Source: Bradyrhizobium tropiciagri
GTDB lineage: Bacteria > Pseudomonadota > Alphaproteobacteria > Rhizobiales > Xanthobacteraceae
Direction: 5' to 3'
Assembly: GCF_018130545.1 (NCBI RefSeq)
Contig: NZ_JAFCKF010000006.1
Coordinates: 62,001 to 126,000 of the forward strand
Length of the DNA: 64,000 nt
Shown: positions 57,349 through 64,000 of the stretch, piece by piece
Layout: each line of letters opens with the position of its first letter
Numbering within the stretch: position 1 is the first letter of the stretch
Notes under the pieces: model-generated
The model's input: only the letters and a program-made list of their open reading frames with translations
What the model was told of the DNA's origin: nothing
The model's database searches: none
Translations under genes and position numbers: made by a program

Positions 57349-58641
57349 GTGCCGCCGATCCAATACATCGTCGAAGGCGGCCGCCGCCTTTCGGGCACCA
57401 TCGAGCCGTCGGGCAACAAGAACTCCGCGCTGCCGATCATCGCGGCCGCCCTGCTCACCGAGCATCCGGTCACGCTGACCAACGTGCCGCGCATTCGCGA
57501 CACCGAGACGCTGGTCGAGCTGTGCCGTTCGGTCGGCGCCAGTGCCGAATGGACCGAGCGCAACACGCTGCTGATCCACGCCAAGGAGATCCGCGCCGCC
57601 GATCTTGATCCGGCGCTGTGCGCGCGCATCCGCGCCTCGATCCTGCTCGCAGGTCCGCTGCTCGCGCGTTGCGGCGAGGTCGCGCTGCCGCCGCCAGGCG
57701 GCGACGTGATCGGCCGCCGCCGGCTCGACACGCACTTTCTGGCCTTCGAGCAGCTAGGCGCGACGGTCACCGCGACGCACCGGCTCGAATTCCGCGCCTC
57801 GAAGCTGAAGGGCGCCGACGTGTTCCTCGACGAGCCCAGCGTCACCGCGACGGAGAACGCGCTGGTCGCCGCCGTCGCTGCCCGCGGCACCACCTATCTG
57901 CGCAACGCCGCCTCCGAGCCGCATGTGCAGGACCTCGCCAATTTCCTGATCGCGCTCGGCGCCAAGATCGAAGGTGTCGGCACCAACACCATCATCGTGC
58001 ATGGGCCGGCGACGCTCGGCAGCACGAGTTTCGCGATCCAGCCCGACCATATCGAGGTCGGATCGCTGATCGGGCTTGCCGCGGTGACCCGCTCGCCGCT
58101 GCGCATCGCGCGCGCCGGCGTCGAGCATCTGCGCTCGATCCGGATGGGCTTCGAGCGGCTCGGCATCGTCTGTGGCGTCGAGGGCGACGACCTCGTCGTG
58201 CCGTCGAACCAGACCTTGAAGATCCACGACGATTTCGGCGGTCATGTGCCGAAGCTCGAGGACCAACCCTGGCCGGCCTTCCCGGCCGACCTGATGTCGA
58301 TCGCCATCGTCACCGCCACACAGTGCGACGGCGTCATCCTGATGCACGAGAAGATGTTCGAGTCGCGGATGTTCTTCGTCGACAATCTGATCGCGATGGG
58401 CGGCCGCATCGTGCTGTGCGACCCGCACCGTGCGATCGTCGCCGGTCCGAGCCGCCTGCGCGGCGCGCCGATGAACTCGCCCGACATCCGTGCCGGTATG
58501 GCGATGCTGCTGGCCGCGGTGTGCGCCAACGGCACCTCCACCATCAACAACGCCGACCAGATCGAGCGCGGCTATGAGCGGATCGATGAGCGCCTCAACG
58601 CGCTCGGCGCCAAGATCAAGCGGATCCCCGCGCGATCATAA
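57349..58641 (+). CDS. murA: UDP-GlcNAc 1-carboxyvinyltransferase paralogue (Cys to Asp)
   Basis: A 430-residue EPSP-synthase-fold enzyme that adds enolpyruvate to UDP-GlcNAc in peptidoglycan synthesis. SGNKNSALPIIAAALL (with the substrate Lys), RRLDTHFLAFEQLGA and PADLMSIAIVTATQCDG are family marks. The usual catalytic Cys loop is PPPGGDVIG with Asp119, the change known to give fosfomycin resistance in mycobacterial and chlamydial MurA. The start is GTG 57349 with AGGGGA upstream. It differs from the usual alphaproteobacterial MurA N-terminus, so it is probably a second, specialised copy. Confidence 0.88.
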   Translation: MPPIQYIVEGGRRLSGTIEPSGNKNSALPIIAAALLTEHPVTLTNVPRIRDTETLVELCRSVGASAEWTERNTLLIHAKEIRAADLDPALCARIRASILLAGPLLARCGEVALPPPGGDVIGRRRLDTHFLAFEQLGATVTATHRLEFRASKLKGADVFLDEPSVTATENALVAAVAARGTTYLRNAASEPHVQDLANFLIALGAKIEGVGTNTIIVHGPATLGSTSFAIQPDHIEVGSLIGLAAVTRSPLRIARAGVEHLRSIRMGFERLGIVCGVEGDDLVVPSNQTLKIHDDFGGHVPKLEDQPWPAFPADLMSIAIVTATQCDGVILMHEKMFESRMFFVDNLIAMGGRIVLCDPHRAIVAGPSRLRGAPMNSPDIRAGMAMLLAAVCANGTSTINNADQIERGYERIDERLNALGAKIKRIPARS

Positions 58642-58698
58642 CTCCCTGCGGCAGCTTGGCCATCCTTCGGGCCGGTTCGCCGTGCTAGACGTGCCATC

Positions 58699-60096
58699 AT
58701 GACCTGCATCGACAAGATCGACCCGGCCGCGTCGCGCGCGGCCGTCGTCCCCTCTCGCAAGCTGCTCACGGCCGAGCTCGCGGAGACGCTGAAGCTCGCG
58801 GTGCCGCTGGCGCTGACGCAGCTCGGGCAGATCGCGATGATGACGACCGATCTCGCATTCATCGGCCGGCTCGGCAGCGAAAGCATCGCCGCGGCGGCGC
58901 TGGCGCATACCGTGTATTTCGTCAGCTTCACGATCGGCATGGGCATGATGTCGGCGGTCTCGCCATTGGCCGCGCAGGCGTTCGGCGCACGCGACCCGCG
59001 GGTGATGCGGCGTGCGCTGCGCGTCGGCCTCTGGGCCGGGTTCTTCATGGTGCTGCCGCTGATGGCGCTGCCGTTCCAGGGCGAGCGCATCCTGCTTGCG
59101 CTCGGCCAGACAAAGGCCACCGCGCATCTCGCGCAGCAATATCTGTTCGGGCTCGGCTGGGGCATCCTGCCGGCGCTGTGGTTCATTGCGCTCCGCGGCT
59201 TCATGAGCGCGGTGAACCGGCCGGAGCCGGTGCTGTGGATCACGCTCGCCGCGATCCCGGCCAATGCGCTGATGGTGTACCTGTTGCTCTACGGCAAATG
59301 GAGCATGCCCGAGCTCGGCATGTTCGGCGCCGGGCTTGCGACCACGATCGTCAATCTCGGCACCTTCCTCGCCGGCGTCTGGTTCGCGGCGCGCCGCCGC
59401 CCGTTCCGCAAATATCACGTGTTCAGCCGCGTCTGGCGCATCGACTGGCCGCTGATGGGCAAGCTGGTCGCGGTCGGCGCGCCGATCTCGATCGCCTTTT
59501 TGCTGGAATACGGCCTGTTCGGCGCGGCCGGCCTGTTGATGGGGCTGATCAGCACCACCGCGCTGGCGGCACACCAGATCGCGCTGCAGATCGCCGCGAT
59601 CCTGTTCATGGTGCCGTTCGGCGTCAGCATGGCAGCCACCGTGCGGGTCGGCCAGGCGGTCGGCCGCCGCGACGCTGAGGCGGTGCAACGCGCCGGCTTC
59701 GTCGCGGTCGCGCTGTCCGGCATCTTCATGAGCGTCATGACGCTCGCGGTGATCCTGGCGCGCTTCGAGATCGCGGCGCTGTTCCTCGGCGAGGCCTCCG
59801 ACGCCACCGCGCAGCTCACCGCGATGCTGCTCTTGATCGGCGCGACGTTCTTCATCGCCGACGGCATCCAGACCACCAGCGCCGGCGCACTACGCGGCAT
59901 GAACGACACAAAGGTGCCGCTGCTGTTCGCCGTCATCAGCTATTGGTTGATCGGCTTCACGTCGGCCGCCGCGCTGGCCTTCTGGGCCGGGCTCAAGGCG
60001 CCCGGGGTCTGGATCGGGCTGTCGCTCGGGACTGCGGTCTATGCGACGCTCCTGATCTTGCGTTTTCGCCTGCTGGCACGCAGACTGGTGGGATGA
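58699..60096 (+). CDS. MATE family efflux transporter
   Basis: A 465-residue protein of about 12 transmembrane helices in two MatE halves. The first begins LKLAVPLALTQLGQIAMMTT and includes SPLAAQAFGARD; the second begins GKLVAVGAPISIAFLLEYGLF and includes VPFGVSMAATVRVGQAVGRR. Such pumps export cationic drugs or metabolites using Na+ or H+. It overlaps the DUF2867 gene by ATGA, so the two are cotranslated. Confidence 0.93.
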   Translation: MTCIDKIDPAASRAAVVPSRKLLTAELAETLKLAVPLALTQLGQIAMMTTDLAFIGRLGSESIAAAALAHTVYFVSFTIGMGMMSAVSPLAAQAFGARDPRVMRRALRVGLWAGFFMVLPLMALPFQGERILLALGQTKATAHLAQQYLFGLGWGILPALWFIALRGFMSAVNRPEPVLWITLAAIPANALMVYLLLYGKWSMPELGMFGAGLATTIVNLGTFLAGVWFAARRRPFRKYHVFSRVWRIDWPLMGKLVAVGAPISIAFLLEYGLFGAAGLLMGLISTTALAAHQIALQIAAILFMVPFGVSMAATVRVGQAVGRRDAEAVQRAGFVAVALSGIFMSVMTLAVILARFEIAALFLGEASDATAQLTAMLLLIGATFFIADGIQTTSAGALRGMNDTKVPLLFAVISYWLIGFTSAAALAFWAGLKAPGVWIGLSLGTAVYATLLILRFRLLARRLVG

Positions 60097-60566
60097 GGGT
60101 CGACGAGGTCACGCCGAACGTGGATTCCGCAGCGCTGCTCGCCGGCGCGCAGTTCGCCGATGCGTTCCGGATCGCGACCACGCGCGCCGATCTCGACGCG
60201 CGGCATGCCGCCGAAGCGATGGTGGCGCGCCAGCCGCGCTGGTTCGAATGGCTGGTCGCGTTACGCAATCTCCTGGTGGCGCCCTTCGGCCTGAAGACCT
60301 CGGGTGCGACCGAGGGCGTGGCGCGCGACATGATCGGGATATTTCCGGTGGTCAGCGAAACGCCGGAGCGGCTGGTCGCGGGCTTCAACGACAAGCATCT
60401 CGATTTCCGGCTTGTCGTCGACATCGCGCCCGCAGGGCCCGCGCGCAGCATCACCGCAACCACGCTGGTGCTCACCCACAACTGGTTCGGCCGCGCCTAT
60501 CTTGCGGTGATCATGCCGTTCCACCGCCTGATCGTGCCCGTGATGCTGCGCAAGGTCGGCGGCTGA
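60093..60566 (+). CDS. DUF2867 family protein
   Basis: A 157-residue DUF2867 protein: QPRWFEWLVALRNLLVAPFG, FPVVSETPERLVAGFNDKHL, and a C-terminal VLTHNWFGRAYLAVIMPFHR. The family has a SRPBCC-like feel and unknown function. The ATG at 60093 overlaps the MATE stop (ATGA), and an HCCA-isomerase-like gene follows 3 bp after its stop. Confidence 0.85.
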   Translation: MRVDEVTPNVDSAALLAGAQFADAFRIATTRADLDARHAAEAMVARQPRWFEWLVALRNLLVAPFGLKTSGATEGVARDMIGIFPVVSETPERLVAGFNDKHLDFRLVVDIAPAGPARSITATTLVLTHNWFGRAYLAVIMPFHRLIVPVMLRKVGG

Positions 60567-60569
60567 CGC

Positions 60570-61226
60570 ATGACCTTGTCGGTCGACCTGTTCTTCTCGT
60601 TCCGCAGCCCCTACAGCTACCTGGCGCTGCCGAAGACGCTCAAGATGGTCGCCGACTACGATGTTGCGGTGAATTTGCGGCCGGTCTATCCGCTTGCTGT
60701 GCGCGTACCCGGCTTCTTCAAGAAAACCGATCCGCGTTTCGCCCGCTATGTCGTGCTCGATTCCAGCCGCATCGCCAAGCACGAGAACATCCCGTTCCGC
60801 TTTCCGCGCCCGGACCCGATCGTGCAGGACATGACGACGCTCGACGTCGCCGCGCATCAGCCGTACATCCACCGCCTGACGCGGCTTGGCGCCGCAGCCC
60901 AGCTCGACGGCCGCTCGCTTGCCTTCACCTCTGCGATCAGCCGCGTGCTATGGGACGGCTCGGTAAAGGGCTGGAACGAGGGCGATCATCTGGCGCAAGC
61001 CGCAACAATTGCCGGCTTCGATCTCACCGCGATGGACGTGGCTGTCGCCGCCGATCCCGATCACTATGAAGCGGTCATCAAAGGCAACGAGGACGCCCAC
61101 GCCGCGTCCGGCCATTGGGGCGTGCCGACCTTCGTCTTCGAGAACGAGCCGTTCTTCGGTCAGGACCGCATCGACCTCCTGATCTGGCGCATGGAGAGCA
61201 AGGGCCTGACGCGTCGCCCGGCGTAA
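60570..61226 (+). CDS. 2-hydroxychromene-2-carboxylate isomerase-like (DsbA family)
   Basis: A 218-residue kappa-GST/DsbA-fold protein: FFSFRSPYSYLALPKTLKM (with the catalytic-type Ser), VYPLAVRVPGFFKK and GHWGVPTFVFENEPFFGQDR. HCCA isomerases use glutathione in naphthalene degradation. No other naphthalene gene is here, so a related small-molecule isomerase is possible. Together with the MATE and DUF2867 genes it forms one transcription unit. Confidence 0.88.
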   Translation: MTLSVDLFFSFRSPYSYLALPKTLKMVADYDVAVNLRPVYPLAVRVPGFFKKTDPRFARYVVLDSSRIAKHENIPFRFPRPDPIVQDMTTLDVAAHQPYIHRLTRLGAAAQLDGRSLAFTSAISRVLWDGSVKGWNEGDHLAQAATIAGFDLTAMDVAVAADPDHYEAVIKGNEDAHAASGHWGVPTFVFENEPFFGQDRIDLLIWRMESKGLTRRPA

Positions 61227-61233
61227 TGCGGGG

Positions 61234-62373
61234 TCACGCCGTGCTCTTCTCCGGTGTATCGGCGACGATCTTCTCCGCGGTCTCGGCATTCGTGCACCAA
61301 TTGCCGTGACAGCGTTTGAGGTCGTTGAGGTTCTGCCGCATCTGGTCGAGCGAGAAGCCGAGCGCGTAGAAGCGTTCGGCGGCATCGACCGGCAGGCCGC
61401 GGATCAGACCGTCCCTGCGGACCGCAGCGACCTCCTCGCTGTAGGCATGCAGCGCGGCATCGACCGGCGCCATGTCGGCCGGGCCGCTGCCGGCGCGCAA
61501 CGCGGTCGCGACCGCCACCATGTATGTGACGATCGCCTTGCTGACGTCGGCCAGCGGCCGCGCCAGCCTGACCTGGATCTCGGCCGGCAGCGGCACCACC
61601 GAGGCGCGCCCGATCATCACGACGTCATGCCGCAGCCGCTGGATGGTCCGCAGCAACGGACCGGTATCCGGCCCCGACGACAGATGCATCGAGCGCTCGC
61701 GCTCGGCTTCCATGCCGGTCGCGTGCAGATTGGTCACCGCGGTACCGATGCCATCCTGGATCCGGTGCAGCGCGTCGTTGTCGAGGCCGCGCGTGAGGCC
61801 GGCGAGCAATTCGGCAAACGCCGCCGCAAGCAATTCCAGCAACTTCGATCCATTGACCCGGATCTGGCTGACCGCGCGCGACGGCAGCACCAGGAACGAG
61901 ATCGCAAGGCCCGTGAGCGCACCGACCGTGACCTCGAGGACGCGGTCGATCGCGGAGTCCAGCGGGTTGGAATGATGCATCGTCGGCAACAGCAGCACGA
62001 TCACCGCCGTCACCGTCGCCGAATTCAGGCTGGGGTTGAGCGCGGCGATGAAGGCCAGAGGTACGATCGCCAGCACCAAGAGCGCCAGCAGGCTGCCCTC
62101 GCCGGAGTGCGGGATCAAGACCGCGATGGCGCCGCCATAGACGGCGCCGCCGATGGTGCCGAGCATGTAGTCGCGGGTCGCCTTCAGCGAGCGGCCGACG
62201 CTCATCTGCGTCACGATCAGCGAGGTCAGCACCGCCCACAGCGGCAGCATCAGGTTGAGCGCCAGCGCGATGGTATAGGCCGCCACGCCGGCGGACGCGA
62301 TCCGGACCGCCAGCGCCAGCTGGGTCTTGCGGGTCCAAAGCTTGTCGAACATGCGTTTTGCGAAGGTCCTCAT
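61234..62373 (-). CDS. FUSC family membrane protein
   Basis: A 379-residue protein. Five or six transmembrane helices lie in residues 18-170 (ALAVRIASAGVAAYTIALAL, LIVTQMSVGRSLKATRDYML, VIVLLLPTMHH), with the aromatic-acid exporter (FUSC) motif GRSLKATRDYMLGTIGGAV. The C-terminal half is a cytoplasmic helical bundle. It is convergent with the isomerase gene. It may export aromatic acids or modulate the envelope. Confidence 0.82.
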   Translation of the reverse strand: MRTFAKRMFDKLWTRKTQLALAVRIASAGVAAYTIALALNLMLPLWAVLTSLIVTQMSVGRSLKATRDYMLGTIGGAVYGGAIAVLIPHSGEGSLLALLVLAIVPLAFIAALNPSLNSATVTAVIVLLLPTMHHSNPLDSAIDRVLEVTVGALTGLAISFLVLPSRAVSQIRVNGSKLLELLAAAFAELLAGLTRGLDNDALHRIQDGIGTAVTNLHATGMEAERERSMHLSSGPDTGPLLRTIQRLRHDVVMIGRASVVPLPAEIQVRLARPLADVSKAIVTYMVAVATALRAGSGPADMAPVDAALHAYSEEVAAVRRDGLIRGLPVDAAERFYALGFSLDQMRQNLNDLKRCHGNWCTNAETAEKIVADTPEKSTA

Positions 62374-62505
62374 GCACCCTGATCCGCAATCAATGGAAAG
62401 GCCTATGTTAAAGGACGTCAAGCATGGCTGCTGCCCGCGGCGGCAAGGTGGCTTGAAAGGCCAGACCCGCCCGCCTACCCTGCGCCGCAAAATTGAGGAA
62501 ACACG

Positions 62506-63876
62506 ATGGCCCACGAAACCGCAACGCTCGCCGCCTATGTCGCCGACCTGAAATTTTCCGACATTCCGCCGGAGGTGCTGGAGCGCGCCAAGGTTTTGAC
62601 GCTGGATTTCCTCGGCAGCACCATTCGCGCCCGCCGCGATGCGGAATCCACCCCCTCGCTGATGAAGATGCTGGAGGCGCTGGCGCTGGACGGCAAGGGC
62701 GAGGCCACCGTGTTCGGCGACACCAAGACCTGGACGCCGGCGGTCGCGGCGCTGCTCAACGGCGCGCTCGGCCATTCGCTCGACTTCGACGACACCCATG
62801 CCGATTCCTCGCTGCATCCGAGCGCGCCGGTGGTGCCCGCCGCGTTCGCGGTCGGCGAGATGGTCGGCGCCTCGGGCCGCGATGTACTGACCGCGATCGT
62901 CGCCGGCTATGAAGTGTGCTGCCGGCTCGGCAACGCGCTCGACCCGACCTCGCATTACGCCCGCGGCTTCCACCCGACCGCGACCGCCGGCACCTATGGC
63001 GCTGCAGCGGCGGCAGCCAAGCTGTTCGGCCTGTCGAAGCAGCAGATCATCTCCGCGTTCGGGGTCTCCGGCAGCCAGGCGGCAGGCTCGCTGCAATTCC
63101 TGGTCAACGGCGCCTGGAACAAGCGCTACCAGGTCGGTGCCGCCGCGATGAACGGCGTGATCGCGGCGACCCTGGCGCGCAACGACTTCATCGGTTCGAG
63201 CGACTCGGTCGAGGGCAAGCATGGCCTCTTGGTCGGCTACACCGACGACGCGCATCCGGACAAGGCCGTCGCCGGCCTCGGCAGCACCTATGAGACGCTG
63301 AAGATCGGCGTAAAGCCCTATCCGAGCTGCCGCTACACCCATGCCGCGATCGACGCGCTGATCGCGATGCGGCGCGAGCACAATCTGACGCCGGACCAGA
63401 TCAAGAAGGTCGAAATCGGCCTGCACCGCAACGGCATCACGCTGACCGGCGATGCCGCCACCAAGCGCCACCCGACCTCCGTGGTCGGCGGCCAGTTCTC
63501 GATGTTCTTCACCGGTGCGATCGCGCTCGACCAGGGTCATTTCGGCTGGGATGACTACAGCCGGCTGGGCGACAAGGCGATCGACGCGCTCGCCGACAAG
63601 TTCGACGTGGTGCAGGACGACCGCCTCGAGGTCGGCCGCACCCATCCGTTCGGCGCCCGCGTCTCGATCACGACGGATGACGGCACCCATGAGCGCCTCT
63701 ACGCCGATCCCTCCGGCGAGCCGACCTCGTTCCCCGACGCAAAGGCGATGCAGCAGAAGTTCCTGACGCTGGCCCGCCCGGTGCTCGACAAGCGCGCCGA
63801 CCAGCTCGCCGACGCGATCCTGACGCTGGAACGGTTCGATCGCGTGGAGCAGGCGACGCAGCTGGGGCGGCAGTAG
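62506..63876 (+). CDS. MmgE/PrpD family protein
   Basis: A 456-residue MmgE/PrpD-fold protein: SDIPPEVLERAKVLTLDFLG, NGALGHSLDFDDTHADSS, GYEVCCRLGNAL and PYPSCRYTHAAIDALI. Family members include 2-methylcitrate dehydratase (PrpD) and many uncharacterised hydratases/isomerases. No prpB or prpC gene lies nearby, so the methylcitrate cycle is not implied. GAGGAAAC precedes the ATG. A GTCCCTGC repeat follows it. Confidence 0.9.
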   Translation: MAHETATLAAYVADLKFSDIPPEVLERAKVLTLDFLGSTIRARRDAESTPSLMKMLEALALDGKGEATVFGDTKTWTPAVAALLNGALGHSLDFDDTHADSSLHPSAPVVPAAFAVGEMVGASGRDVLTAIVAGYEVCCRLGNALDPTSHYARGFHPTATAGTYGAAAAAAKLFGLSKQQIISAFGVSGSQAAGSLQFLVNGAWNKRYQVGAAAMNGVIAATLARNDFIGSSDSVEGKHGLLVGYTDDAHPDKAVAGLGSTYETLKIGVKPYPSCRYTHAAIDALIAMRREHNLTPDQIKKVEIGLHRNGITLTGDAATKRHPTSVVGGQFSMFFTGAIALDQGHFGWDDYSRLGDKAIDALADKFDVVQDDRLEVGRTHPFGARVSITTDDGTHERLYADPSGEPTSFPDAKAMQQKFLTLARPVLDKRADQLADAILTLERFDRVEQATQLGRQ

Positions 63877-63924
63877 AGGGGCGCCTTCATCTGAAGCAGA
63901 GTCGAAGCGGCATCTACCGCTGTC

Positions 63925-63944
63925 GTCCCTGCGAAAGCAGGGAC
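63925..63944. repeat. GTCCCTGC hairpin repeat
   Basis: GTCCCTGC-GAAA-GCAGGGAC is a perfect 8-bp stem with a GAAA tetraloop, about 50 bp after the MmgE/PrpD stop. It probably belongs to another dispersed repeat family; the window ends before more can be seen. Confidence 0.6.
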
Positions 63945-64000
63945 CCATAACCACAGGGCCGTGTTGCGAGAGTGAGCTGCGGCCCCAGCGTCGCGCGACA

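Noticed and set aside
61234-63954. Very long minus-strand frame running from MmgE/PrpD through the FUSC gene
   Set aside because: Only the part from 62373 downward is protein-like (FUSC). The upstream extension is antisense to MmgE/PrpD.

Overview
The window looks like chromosome from a Bradyrhizobium-type alphaproteobacterium (order Hyphomicrobiales/Rhizobiales). The evidence is a high-GC genome, a biotin operon controlled by a BioR-type GntR regulator, the order rpsT - dnaA - dnaN - recF - gyrB, DUF3551 and YXWGXW surface proteins, Tat-exported enzymes, and several short palindromic repeat families at gene ends. This rests on recognition of families and gene order; no database search was possible. 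No insertion sequence, prophage, CRISPR array or rRNA gene was seen. One tRNA, tRNA-Arg(CCG), is present.

Layout. 0.1-8.3 kb: a TetR regulator divergent from an MpaB-family oxygenase, two enzymes (an alpha/beta hydrolase and an LLM flavin monooxygenase), tRNA-Arg, a secreted GH30-ricin glycosidase, and a YXWGXW protein with tandem hexapeptides. 8.4-13.3 kb: bioB-bioF-bioD-bioA, divergent from bioR, with clear BioR-type operators. 13.3-22.6 kb: a GreA-like factor, an RND pump without an outer-membrane partner, an MDR oxidoreductase with a divergent TetR, a Tat-type hydrolase, and a junction of two decayed genes. 22.2-28.7 kb: TfoX, LuxR-type, dienelactone hydrolase, GST, DUF1697, ilvA and small proteins too short for routine calling. 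28.8-34.9 kb: a BchE-like B12 radical SAM protein, a UppS paralogue, a regulator and membrane protein sharing operators with uppS, and an ArsR-SRPBCC-DUF899-DUF1428 operon. 35-48.2 kb: Bug binding protein, VOC protein, acyl-CoA ligase, P450, HD-GYP protein, an IorAB-like molybdenum hydroxylase, hydrolases, a polysaccharide export lipoprotein and msrA. 48.4-58.6 kb: the replication block rpsT, dnaA, dnaN, recF, gyrB, followed by a murA paralogue. 58.7-63.9 kb: MATE transporter, DUF2867, HCCA-isomerase-like, FUSC and MmgE/PrpD proteins.

Most notable points: (1) a GIY-YIG nuclease gene between dnaN and recF, bracketed by inverted 32-bp hairpin repeats that differ by a compensatory base-pair change; (2) identical ACTTTG-N5-CAAAGT palindromes in front of both a membrane-protein/regulator pair and the following uppS paralogue, suggesting a small self-contained regulon; (3) leader-peptide ORFs in front of dnaA and gyrB; (4) a MurA paralogue with Asp in place of the catalytic Cys; (5) a repeat family whose end supplies the stop codon of two unrelated genes.
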